From assembly GCF_003391135.1 (NCBI RefSeq), contig NZ_CP031455.1, positions 7,467,501 through 7,531,500 on the forward strand: DNA of 64,000 nucleotides. The letters are read 5' to 3'. Every line of letters starts with the position of its first letter. The first letter of the stretch is position 1. Below, one piece after another: positions 7,371 to 15,434 of this stretch. Position numbers and translations under genes: made by a program. This stretch comes from Streptoverticillium olivoreticuli subsp. olivoreticuli (GTDB lineage: Bacteria; Actinomycetota; Actinomycetes; Streptomycetales; Streptomycetaceae). A model generated the notes under the pieces. That model worked only from the letters and a program-made list of their open reading frames with translations, had not been told where the DNA came from and made no database searches.

Positions 7371-8996
7371 TCAGGCCGGCCGGTCGAGCAGCTCGTACGC
7401 GGGCAGGGTGAGGAACTCCGTGTAGTCCTCGTCCAGGGCGACCTTCAGCAGCAGGTCGTGGGCCTGCTGCCACCGGCCCGCGGCGAAGGCCTCCTCCCCG
7501 GCCTCGGCGCGGATCGCGGCGAGCTCCTCGGCGGCCACCCGGCGGGCCAGTTCCGCGGTGGCCTTCTCACCGTTGCCGAACACCACCCCGGCGTTGATCC
7601 ACTGCCAGATCTGCGAGCGGGAGATCTCGGCGGTGGCCGCGTCCTCCATGAGGTGGAAGATGGCGACGGCGCCCGAGCCGCGCAGCCACGCCTCGATGTA
7701 GCGGATGCCGACCGCCACCGCGTTGCGCAGCCCCTCGTACGTCGGCTTCTCCTCCAGCGAGTCGACCGCGATCAGCTCGGCGGCCGTGACCCGTACGTCC
7801 TCGCGCAGCCGGTCCTTCTGGTGCGGCCGGTCGCCGAGTACCGCGTCGAACGAGGCCCGCGCGACCGGCACCAGGTCGGGGTGGGCGACCCACGAGCCGT
7901 CGAAGCCGTCGCGGGCCTCACGGTCCTTGTCGGCGCGGACCTTCTCGAACGCGGCCTCGTTGACCTCGGGGTCCTTGCGGGAGGGGATGAAGGCCGCCAT
8001 CCCGCCGACGGCGTGCGCCCCGCGCCGGTGACATGTGCGCACCAGCAGCTCGGTGTACGCGCGCATGAACGGCGCCGTCATCGTCACGGCGTTGCGGTCG
8101 GGCAGGACGAAGCGCGGCCCGGCGTCGCGGAAGTTCTTGACGATCGAGAACAGGTAGTCCCAGCGGCCCGCGTTCAGCCCCGAGGCGTGCTCGCGCAGTT
8201 CGAAGAGGATCTCCTCCATCTCGTACGCGGCGGTGATCGTCTCGATCAGGACGGTGGCGCGGACCGTGCCCCGGGGGATGCCGACGTGGTCCTGGGCGAA
8301 GACGAAGACGTCGTTCCAGAGGCGGGCCTCCAGGTGCGACTCGGTCTTGGGGAGGTAGAAGTACGGGCCCTTGCCGAGGTCGATCAGGCGCCGGGCGTTG
8401 TGGAAGAAGTAGAGGCCGAAATCGACCAGGGCGCCGGGGACGGGGCGGCCGTCGACGGTGAGGTGGCGCTCGTCCAGGTGCCAGCCGCGCGGGCGGACCA
8501 CGACGGTGGCGAGCTCCTCGGCCGGCCGGAGCGCGTACGCCTTGCCGCGGTCGTCGGTGAAGTCGATGCGGCGCTCGAAGGCGTCGGTCAGGTTGAGCTG
8601 GCCCCGTACGACGTTCTCCCAGGTGGGCGCCGAGGCGTCCTCGAAGTCGGCGAGCCAGATCCGCGCACCGGAGTTGAGCGCGTTGACGGCCATCTTGCGG
8701 TCGGTCGGGCCGGTGATCTCGACCCGCCGGTCCTGGAGCGCCGCCGGGGCGGGCGCCACGCGCCAGCTGTCGTCCTCCCGGATCCCGGCGGTCTCGGGGA
8801 GGAAGTCCAGGGCGGCGCTCCGCGCGATCTCCGCGCGGCGTGCGGCGCGGCGGGCGAGCAGTTCGTCGCGGCGCGGCGTGAACCGGTGGTGCAGCGCGCC
8901 GACGAAGGCGAGCGCCTCCTCCGTCAGTACCTCTGCCTGCTGCTCCACGGGAGGGGCGTCGACGATGACCGGCGAGGACGGCGCTGGTGCGGACAT
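7371..8996 (-). CDS. aceB: malate synthase A
   Basis: Condenses glyoxylate with acetyl-CoA to malate. 541 residues, the normal size of the A-type enzyme. Family signatures ATVLIETITAAYEMEEI, GLNAGRWDYLFSI and DGSWVAHPDLV are present. Start ATG at 8996 with AAGGAG upstream. Its place beside allR, allB and alc fits a role in using glyoxylate from allantoin, as in other Streptomyces where this cluster is AllR-controlled. A hairpin with AGGGC/GCCCT arms (7356-7371) follows the stop codon. Confidence 0.95.
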   Translation of the reverse strand: MSAPAPSSPVIVDAPPVEQQAEVLTEEALAFVGALHHRFTPRRDELLARRAARRAEIARSAALDFLPETAGIREDDSWRVAPAPAALQDRRVEITGPTDRKMAVNALNSGARIWLADFEDASAPTWENVVRGQLNLTDAFERRIDFTDDRGKAYALRPAEELATVVVRPRGWHLDERHLTVDGRPVPGALVDFGLYFFHNARRLIDLGKGPYFYLPKTESHLEARLWNDVFVFAQDHVGIPRGTVRATVLIETITAAYEMEEILFELREHASGLNAGRWDYLFSIVKNFRDAGPRFVLPDRNAVTMTAPFMRAYTELLVRTCHRRGAHAVGGMAAFIPSRKDPEVNEAAFEKVRADKDREARDGFDGSWVAHPDLVPVARASFDAVLGDRPHQKDRLREDVRVTAAELIAVDSLEEKPTYEGLRNAVAVGIRYIEAWLRGSGAVAIFHLMEDAATAEISRSQIWQWINAGVVFGNGEKATAELARRVAAEELAAIRAEAGEEAFAAGRWQQAHDLLLKVALDEDYTEFLTLPAYELLDRPA

Positions 8997-9053
8997 GGAC
9001 TGTCACTCCTTCAGCGAGGACGGCACGCAGTGCCGCGCGAATCCTGATCAATG

Positions 9054-9068
9054 GAGAATAGTTTTCTC
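9054..9068. promoter_or_regulatory. palindrome upstream of aceB, candidate AllR operator
   Basis: GAGAA-N5-TTCTC centred at 9061, about 65 nt upstream of the aceB ATG, in an AT-richer patch of an otherwise GC-rich gap. IclR regulators commonly bind short AT-rich palindromes of this kind. The link to the nearby allR is inferred. Confidence 0.4.
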
Positions 9069-9160
9069 ATGGTGGAAGTTCAATGGGGCGTGGTGGCGCC
9101 CGGTGCCAGGCCCCGCGCCCCCGCGGAAGCCCGAACTCCGCGCCCCCTGCCCGCCAACCC

Positions 9161-9784
9161 TCAGTCCAGGAGCCGCAGATCGTCCGGGGTGTCGACGTCG
9201 TCCGGCGCCGCGATGTCCGCGCACTCCACCAGCGTCACCTCCGCGGCGTGCTCGCGCAGATACGCGCGGGCGCCCCGGTCGCCGACGGCCGAACGCGCCA
9301 CGCCCGCCCAGTGCTCGCGCGCGAACAGCACCGGATGGCCGCGCTCACCCCCGTACGCGGCCGCGGCCAGCCCCGCGCCCGCCCGGTGCGCGGCCACCAG
9401 CCGGGCCACCGCCTCGGCCCCCACGCGCGGCTGGTCCACGAGCGTCACCAGCACCGCCGAGACGTCCGTCGAGGCCAGCGCCGCGAGCCCGGCCCGCAGC
9501 GATGACCCCATGCCGTCGGCCCAGTCGGGGTTGTCCACCAGGACGCAGTCCGGCAGTTCGGCCCGGCCGCGCACATCCGCCGCGGCCGCGCCCAGCACTA
9601 CGTACCGTGGTACGCAGCCGCCGTCCCGCAGCACCCGGGCCGCGAACTCCACCAGCGGCCTGCCCCCGTGGCCGAGCAGCGCCTTGGGCCGGCCACCCAG
9701 CCGGCGCCCGCCGCCCGCGGCCAGCAGCAGCCCGGCGACGGGCACCGCCCCGGGGGTGTCTGTCGTGTCCGTGGTCCGCGTCAT
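9161..9784 (-). CDS. MocA/MobA-like nucleotidyltransferase
   Basis: 207-residue NTP-transferase-fold protein. The N-terminal nucleotide-binding loop reads LLLAAGGGRRLGGRPKALL, and VTLVDQP and GHPVLF motifs follow, as in molybdenum-cofactor cytidylyl/guanylyltransferases (MocA, MobA). It probably matures the molybdopterin cofactor for a purine hydroxylase such as xanthine dehydrogenase, which would sit upstream of allantoin in purine breakdown. That pathway link is inferred from context. ATG at 9784 chosen; an in-frame ATG lies 18 nt upstream. Confidence 0.75.
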   Translation of the reverse strand: MTRTTDTTDTPGAVPVAGLLLAAGGGRRLGGRPKALLGHGGRPLVEFAARVLRDGGCVPRYVVLGAAAADVRGRAELPDCVLVDNPDWADGMGSSLRAGLAALASTDVSAVLVTLVDQPRVGAEAVARLVAAHRAGAGLAAAAYGGERGHPVLFAREHWAGVARSAVGDRGARAYLREHAAEVTLVECADIAAPDDVDTPDDLRLLD

Positions 9785-9937
9785 GACCCCTGCATACCGC
9801 ATCCGTTCGCCCTGCCGGGCGGAGGCCGGTTCGTCACCCGTGCGTGCGGAGTACGGACTTAATTTCGCTGTGCGTATAGCGCGCTGTACGGAAAGTGCGT
9901 TAACTGATCGGCGCGAGCGCGTGGGAGGGGGAGTGTC

Positions 9938-10360
9938 GTGGCGGAAGGCGCCGTTGTGGTGGAAGAGGAGCGAGTGGACCGCGTCGGTCAGGACCCTAGG
10001 GTGGACGCGTTGAGGGACGCGGTGTCCCGGCTGCGCCGGGCGCTCGCGGCACACCCGGCCCGGTTACCCGACCGGGACGCCGCCGAGGACGAACTGGCCG
10101 CGCTGGACGCCATGGCGCGCGAGGGCGAACCCGAAGTGCCCCGGCTGCGCCGCTCCCTGCTGCTGGTCGCGGGCGCCGTCGGCTCCGTCAGCGCCCTGGC
10201 GGCGGCCCTCGCCGAACTCCGCGCCGCGGTCGACCGGTTCGGCGGCACACGGGTGCCGGAGCAGGGCTCGGGAAGGCCCCTGGACGAGGCCGCGCGCGGT
10301 GCCCCGGAAGAGGGCGCGCACCGCGTCCCGAGCCCCCGGGAAGCCCCCGGAGAGGACTGA
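9938..10360 (+). CDS. DUF5955-like small protein
   Basis: 140 residues from a GTG with GGGAGGGGGAG just upstream. The Leu/Ala/Arg-rich middle forms likely amphipathic helices, including a short hydrophobic run LLLVAGAVGSVSALAAALAE. The C-terminal 40 residues are polar and disordered-looking. It resembles a small actinobacterial family found next to allR in this cluster; function unknown. Divergent from the MocA-like gene and convergent with allR. Confidence 0.65.
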   Translation: MAEGAVVVEEERVDRVGQDPRVDALRDAVSRLRRALAAHPARLPDRDAAEDELAALDAMAREGEPEVPRLRRSLLLVAGAVGSVSALAAALAELRAAVDRFGGTRVPEQGSGRPLDEAARGAPEEGAHRVPSPREAPGED

Positions 10361-10378
10361 GGGCATCGCCGGCCGGGG

Positions 10379-11158
10379 TCAGGCGGTGGCCGCCAGCGCC
10401 AGCGACAGCTCCGCGGCGACCTCCTGGAGCAGCGGCACGATCTTCTCCGTGGCCGCGTCCGTCACCCGGCCCGCGGGACCCGAGATGGAGATGGCGGCGG
10501 ACGTGGGGGAATCGGGCACCGGCACCGCCAGGCAGCGGACGCCGATCTCCTGCTCGTTGTCGTCCACCGCGTAGCCCGACTCGCGCACCCGGGCCAGCGC
10601 CTCCAGGAAGACGTCCGGCGTGGTGATCGTCTTCTCGGTCGCGGCGGGCATGCCCGTACGGGCCAGCAGCGCCCGCACCTCGTCGTCCGGGCTCTGCGCG
10701 AGCAGCGCCTTGCCGACGCCCGTGGTGTGCGGCAGCACCCGGCGGCCCACCTCGGTGAACATCCGCACCGAGTGCCGGGACGGCACCTGCGCCACATAGA
10801 CGACCTCGTCGCCGTCGAGCAGCGCCATGTTCGCCGTCTCGCCGGTCTCCTCGACCAGCCGGGCCAGGTGCGGGCGGGCCCAGGTGCCGAGCAGTCGGGA
10901 CGCGCTCTCGCCGAGCCGGATCAGCCGCGGGCCGAGCGAGTACCGCCGATTGGGCTGCTGACGTACATAACCGCAGGCCACCAGCGTGCGCATCAGCCGG
11001 TGGATGGTCGGCAGCGGCAGCCCGCTGGTCGTCGACAGCTCGCTCAGCCCGACCTCGCCACCGGCGTCGGCCATGCGCTCCAGCAGATCGAAGGCGCGCT
11101 CCAGTGACTGGACACCGCCACTGGTCGGGACGGTTCGGGGGTCGGCGGGCGAGGGCAC
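10379..11158 (-). CDS. allR: IclR-family repressor of ureide genes (AllR)
   Basis: 259-residue IclR-type regulator: N-terminal winged helix at about residues 16-78 (SLERAFDLLERMADAG, LPLPTIHRLMRTL) and C-terminal effector domain (PHTTGVGKALLA, AVDDNEQEIGVRCLAVPV). In Streptomyces the regulator at this position represses allantoinase, allantoicase and malate synthase genes and responds to allantoin-pathway intermediates. It starts at GTG 11158 with AAGGA upstream and is divergent from allB. Confidence 0.88.
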   Translation of the reverse strand: MPSPADPRTVPTSGGVQSLERAFDLLERMADAGGEVGLSELSTTSGLPLPTIHRLMRTLVACGYVRQQPNRRYSLGPRLIRLGESASRLLGTWARPHLARLVEETGETANMALLDGDEVVYVAQVPSRHSVRMFTEVGRRVLPHTTGVGKALLAQSPDDEVRALLARTGMPAATEKTITTPDVFLEALARVRESGYAVDDNEQEIGVRCLAVPVPDSPTSAAISISGPAGRVTDAATEKIVPLLQEVAAELSLALAATA

Positions 11159-11323
11159 GTCTGGGTCCTTCCGGTACAGGGGTGGCAGCAGCCTACCGGG
11201 ACATCGAGGGCTTTACGCCCCACCTTCCACAATTTGAAAACCGACTTCTGGTGCATGAAATGCGCAAGGGGTCGGGGGGTCTTGACGGGTACGGGACACG
11301 GCTGAAGACTGCGTGCACCGCGG

Positions 11324-11340
11324 TTCAACAGAACGTTGAA
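11324..11340. promoter_or_regulatory. palindrome upstream of allB, candidate AllR operator
   Basis: TTCAA-N7-TTGAA between the divergent allR and allB genes, about 50-65 nt before the allB start. Like the aceB palindrome it is AT-rich against a GC-rich background. Binding by AllR is inferred. Confidence 0.35.
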
Positions 11341-11389
11341 ATTCCGGCTCCAAGGGCCCGAAGGGCCCGCCGGAGGAGGGTGCGTGCTC

Positions 11390-12793
11390 GTGGCCGCAAC
11401 CGATACGAGGGTCCCGGTGCCACCGGTGGAGCTGGTGCTGCGCTCCACGCGCGTCGTCACCCCGGAAGGCGTCCGGCCCGCCTCCGTCACCGTCGCCGGC
11501 GGCCGGATCGCGGCCGTCCTCCCGTACGCGACCGGGCCCGGACCCGGCCCAGGCGCGGTCGGCGGGCCGTACGGGACCGGGGCCGTCGTCGAGGACCTCG
11601 GTGACGACGTCCTGCTCCCCGGCCTCGTCGACACCCATGTGCACATCAACGACCCCGGCCGCACCGAGTGGGAGGGGTTCGCGACCGCCACCAGGGCAGC
11701 CGCCGCCGGTGGCATCACCACCCTCGTCGACATGCCCCTCAACAGCCTCCCGCCCACCACCACCCTCGAACACCTGCGGACCAAACAGGGCGTCGCGTGC
11801 GACAAGGCCCACGTCGACCTCGGCTTCTGGGGCGGCGCCCTGCCCGGCAACCTCGCGGAGCTGCGGCCCCTGCACGACGCCGGGGTCTTCGGCTTCAAGG
11901 CGTTCCTCTCGCCCTCCGGCGTCGAGGAGTTCCCCTCGCTCGGCCCCGGCGACCTGGAGGCGGTCGCGGCCCGGATCGCCGCCCTCGACGGACTGCTGAT
12001 CGTCCACGCCGAGGACCCCGGCCACCTGCGACGCGCCCCGCGACCGGACGGACCGCGCTACTCCGGCTTCCTCGCCTCACGCCCCCGCGCCGCCGAGAAC
12101 GAGGCGATAGCCCGGCTGATATCCGTCGCCCGCCGACTGGGCACCCGCGTCCACATCCTGCACCTGTCCTCGTCCGACGCCCTGCCGATGATCGCCGCCG
12201 CCAAGGCCGACGGGGTGCGGCTCACCGTCGAGACCTGCCCGCACTTCCTCACCCTCACCGCCGAGGAAGTCCCCGACGGCGCCACCGAGTTCAAGTGCTG
12301 CCCGCCGATACGCGAGGCCGCCAACCGGGACGCCCTGTGGGCCGGGCTCGCCGACGGCACCATCGACTGCGTCGTCTCCGACCACTCGCCCTGCACCACC
12401 GACCTGAAGGTCCCCGACTTCGGCCGCGCGTGGGGCGGCATCTCCTCCCTCCAACTGGGCCTGCCCGCCGTCTGGACCGAGGCCCGGCGGCGCGGCCACA
12501 CCCTCCACGACCTCGCCCGCTGGATGTCCGGCGGCCCCGCCGCCCTCGCCGGCCTGAGCGCCAAGGGCGCCGTCGAGGCGGGCCGCGACGCCGACTTCGC
12601 CGTCCTCGCCCCCGACGAGACCTTCACGGTCGACCCGGCCGCGCTCCATCACCGCAACCACGTCACCGCCTACGCCGGGAAGACCCTGCACGGCGTCGTA
12701 CGGGCGGCCTGGCTGCGCGGCCGCCGGATCACCGGCCACGGCGGCCCCACCGAGCCCACCGGCCTCCTCCTCGAAAGGCAGCGCAGCGCATGA
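11390..12793 (+). CDS. allB: allantoinase
   Basis: Amidohydrolase that opens allantoin to allantoate. About 467 residues from GTG 11390, ten bases after AGGAGG. A GTG at 11384 is also possible, while an upstream TTG at 11336 falls inside the putative operator and is unlikely. Metal-binding motifs DTHVHIND (about residues 81-88), the carbamylated-lysine segment GFKAFLSP, VHAEDP, ILHLSSSDALP and VSDHSPC are all present. The stop overlaps the allantoicase start as ATGA. Confidence 0.94.
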   Translation: MAATDTRVPVPPVELVLRSTRVVTPEGVRPASVTVAGGRIAAVLPYATGPGPGPGAVGGPYGTGAVVEDLGDDVLLPGLVDTHVHINDPGRTEWEGFATATRAAAAGGITTLVDMPLNSLPPTTTLEHLRTKQGVACDKAHVDLGFWGGALPGNLAELRPLHDAGVFGFKAFLSPSGVEEFPSLGPGDLEAVAARIAALDGLLIVHAEDPGHLRRAPRPDGPRYSGFLASRPRAAENEAIARLISVARRLGTRVHILHLSSSDALPMIAAAKADGVRLTVETCPHFLTLTAEEVPDGATEFKCCPPIREAANRDALWAGLADGTIDCVVSDHSPCTTDLKVPDFGRAWGGISSLQLGLPAVWTEARRRGHTLHDLARWMSGGPAALAGLSAKGAVEAGRDADFAVLAPDETFTVDPAALHHRNHVTAYAGKTLHGVVRAAWLRGRRITGHGGPTEPTGLLLERQRSA

Positions 12794-13875
12794 ACGGCAC
12801 CCCCGCGGACATACCCTCGTTCACCGGCGACGCGAATCCCTACGCGGGCGGCGACCCGTACGCCGACTACCGCACCGCGGCCTTCCCCTTCGACCGGTTC
12901 CCCGACCTCGCCGACCGGCGGCTGGGCGCCGGGGTGATCGCCGCCAACGACGAGTTCTTCGCCGAGCGCGAGAACCTCCTCAAGCCCGGCGCCGCGCACT
13001 TCGACCCCGAACACTTCGGCCACAAAGGCAAGATCATGGACGGCTGGGAGACCCGCCGCCGCCGCGGCGCCTCCGCCGCCACCCCGCACCCGGCCGACGA
13101 CGACCTCGACTGGGCACTCGTCCGCCTCGGGGCACCCGGCGTCATCCACGGCATCGTCGTCGACACCGCCCACTTCCGCGGCAATCACCCACAGGCCGTC
13201 GGCGTCGAGGCCACCGCCCTGCCGGGCACGCCCTCACCGGAGGAACTGCTCGCCGACGGCGTGAAGTGGACGGTCCTCGTCCCCCGCACGTCCGTCGGCG
13301 GCCACGCCGCGAACGGCTTCGCCGTCGACTGCCCGGAGCGCTTCACCCACCTCAGGCTCAGCCAGTACCCCGACGGCGGCATCGCCCGCCTCCGCGTCCA
13401 CGGCGAATCCGTACCCGACCTCGCCTGGCTCGCGGCCCTCGGCACCTTCGACCTCGCCGCGCTGGAGAACGGCGGCCACGTCGAGGACGCCTCCGACCGC
13501 TTCTACTCCTCCCCCTTCCACACCATCCACCCCGGCCGGTCGCGCCGCATGGACGACGGCTGGGAGACGCGACGCCGTCGGGACAACGGACACGACTGGG
13601 TGCGCTACCGCCTCACCGGTCGCGCCGAGCTGCGGGCGATCGAGATCGACACGGGGTGCTACAAGGGGAATTCGGCGGGGTGGGCGACGGTTTCGGTGCT
13701 CGATGCCGCGAACTCCTCCGGGTGGACGGAAGTCGTGCCTCGGACGCGGCTTCAGCCTGATGCGGTGCATCGGTTTGTGCTGCCGGGGCCTGTGGTGGCG
13801 ACGCATGTCCGTCTGGACATCCACCCTGACGGGGGTGTGGCGCGGCTACGGGTGCACGGTTCGCTGGTGTCTTGA
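12790..13875 (+). CDS. alc: allantoicase
   Basis: Hydrolyses allantoate to ureidoglycolate and urea. 361 residues with the two allantoicase repeats visible as MDGWETRRRR near residue 81 and DDGWETRRRR near residue 255, each followed by a beta-sandwich with IARLRVHG. It is translationally coupled to allB (ATGA). Together with malate synthase downstream in metabolism it channels ureide carbon to malate. Confidence 0.95.
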   Translation: MNGTPADIPSFTGDANPYAGGDPYADYRTAAFPFDRFPDLADRRLGAGVIAANDEFFAERENLLKPGAAHFDPEHFGHKGKIMDGWETRRRRGASAATPHPADDDLDWALVRLGAPGVIHGIVVDTAHFRGNHPQAVGVEATALPGTPSPEELLADGVKWTVLVPRTSVGGHAANGFAVDCPERFTHLRLSQYPDGGIARLRVHGESVPDLAWLAALGTFDLAALENGGHVEDASDRFYSSPFHTIHPGRSRRMDDGWETRRRRDNGHDWVRYRLTGRAELRAIEIDTGCYKGNSAGWATVSVLDAANSSGWTEVVPRTRLQPDAVHRFVLPGPVVATHVRLDIHPDGGVARLRVHGSLVS

Positions 13876-13877
13876 TT

Positions 13878-14090
13878 TTCCCCAGCCCCGCCCCTTCCCG
13901 AAACCGGGGCTCGTGCCCCAGGCCCCCGGCTGCGGGTCCGTTGCCGCCTGCGGCGGAGAGCGCCCTGCGGGCGCGTCCTCAAACGCCGGACGGGCTGGAA
14001 TCAGCCCGTCCGGCGTTTGAGGACGAGCGGCGAAGCCGCTTTCGGGGTCTGGGGCGGAGCCCCAGTTTCGGGAAGGGGCGGGGTGGGGAA
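13878..14090. repeat. nested palindromic intergenic repeat (bidirectional terminator)
   Basis: Core: a perfect 23-bp stem, 13975-13997 with 14002-14024, loop GAAT. Outer arms 13878-13904 and 14065-14090 match as inverted copies except for one inserted base. Further short inverted pieces lie between them, such as CCGGGGCT and GGGGCGGAGCCCC. It fills the gap between the convergent alc and P450 genes. The CAAACGCCGGACGGGCTG-type core is a common kind of intergenic palindrome in Streptomyces genomes. No ORF lies inside, so it is not an IS; terminator function is inferred. Confidence 0.85.
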
Positions 14091-14136
14091 CAAAGCCCGC
14101 CGCAGGCGCAACAGACCTGCACCTCAAGGCCGTCGA

Positions 14137-15339
14137 TCAGAACCGCACGGGAACCCACCGCGGCCCCCGAATAAGCAGGCCCTCCCGCCAGGCCAGAGCC
14201 CCCGGATGGACATCCAGCGCCAGTTCCGGGAAGCGCTCCAGCAGCGACCGGATCGCGATCCGCGCCTCCAGGCGGGCCAGTGGCGCGCCCAGGCAGTAGT
14301 GGATGCCGTGCCCGAAGGCGACGTGTCCGCGGGCGTCGCGGCGGATGTCGAAGCGGTGCGGCTCCGGGAAGCGGGCGGGGTCGCGGTCCGCGTCGGCGAG
14401 GACGGGCAGGACGAGCGCGCCGCCGCCCGGGATGCTCACGCCGCCGATCTCCACCGGCTCGGTGGTGAACCGGTAGGTCGGCGTCTCCACCGGCCCGTCG
14501 TAGCGCAGCATTTCCTCGACGGCGTTCTCCAGCAGGCCGGGGTCGGCGCGCAGCTCCGCCAGCTGGTCGGGGTGTTGGAGGAGGGCCAGGACGCCGTTGG
14601 AGATCAGGTTCACGGTCGTCTCGTGCCCGGCGACGAGCAGGAGCCAGGCCATGCCGAGGAGTTCGTCGGGCGAGAGCCGGTCGCCGTCCTCGTCGGTGGT
14701 GCGGATCAGCGCGCTCAGCAGGTCGTCGCCGGGCTCCTCGCGCTTGGCTGCGACGAGCTCGGTGAGGTAGGCGCGGCCCGCGCTCGAGGCGACGGCCTTC
14801 TCCTCCAGCGGCGCGGACCCCACCGCGATGTCGGACCAGGCGCGAAAGGCCTCCCGGTCGAGGGAGGGCACGCCCAGCAGCTCGCAGATGACGCCCATGG
14901 GCAGCGGGAACGACAGGGCGTCGACGAGGTCGGTGCGGCGGTCGGGGGCCGCGGCCATCGCGTCGAGCAGCTCGTCGGTCATCCGCTGTACCTGAGGGGC
15001 CATCGCCTCGACGCGCCTGGGGGTGAACTCCTTGGTGACGAGCTTGCGCAGCCGGGTGTGGTGCGGGGCGTCCTGGATCAGCATGTGCGGGCCCGAGGCC
15101 ACGGGTATGAGCCCGACGTCGTCGGCGGCCGTCAGCCAGTCCTTCGACAGCCGTGGGTCGTTGAGCGTCGCGCGCACCTCGTCATAGCCGACGACGAGCC
15201 AGGCCTCCGCGCCCTCGGGCATCCGCACCCGGTGCACGGGGCCGATCGCGCGCAGTTCGGCGTAGACGCGGTACGGGTCTCTGGCGAACTCCTGCCCCAT
15301 CGCCGCCAGGTCGACCAGCTCGCCGGTGTCCGTACTCAT
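14137..15339 (-). CDS. cytochrome P450 (CYP107-like)
   Basis: 400-residue soluble bacterial P450. It has the I-helix oxygen-binding motif AGHETT, the ExxR motif in EEMLRYDGP, and the heme-ligand loop FGHGIHYCLGAPLAR with its cysteine. ATG at 15339 has GAGGGGG upstream. Substrate unknown. No ferredoxin or reductase gene is adjacent. It lies 95 nt downstream of a secreted protein gene on the same strand, so co-transcription is possible but a functional link is not obvious. Confidence 0.92.
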   Translation of the reverse strand: MSTDTGELVDLAAMGQEFARDPYRVYAELRAIGPVHRVRMPEGAEAWLVVGYDEVRATLNDPRLSKDWLTAADDVGLIPVASGPHMLIQDAPHHTRLRKLVTKEFTPRRVEAMAPQVQRMTDELLDAMAAAPDRRTDLVDALSFPLPMGVICELLGVPSLDREAFRAWSDIAVGSAPLEEKAVASSAGRAYLTELVAAKREEPGDDLLSALIRTTDEDGDRLSPDELLGMAWLLLVAGHETTVNLISNGVLALLQHPDQLAELRADPGLLENAVEEMLRYDGPVETPTYRFTTEPVEIGGVSIPGGGALVLPVLADADRDPARFPEPHRFDIRRDARGHVAFGHGIHYCLGAPLARLEARIAIRSLLERFPELALDVHPGALAWREGLLIRGPRWVPVRF

Positions 15340-15434
15340 GGTTGCCCCCTCACGTTGACCAAGATCACCACAGTACTCCGGGCGGTCGATGGTCGAACAG
15401 GGCGGCGCTGTCGGCGGGTTGGCCCTGCGGCCGG

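Noticed and set aside
13975..14024. Insertion sequence ends flanking a mobile element
   Set aside because: The inverted arms enclose only a few bases and no transposase; better read as a palindromic repeat or terminator.
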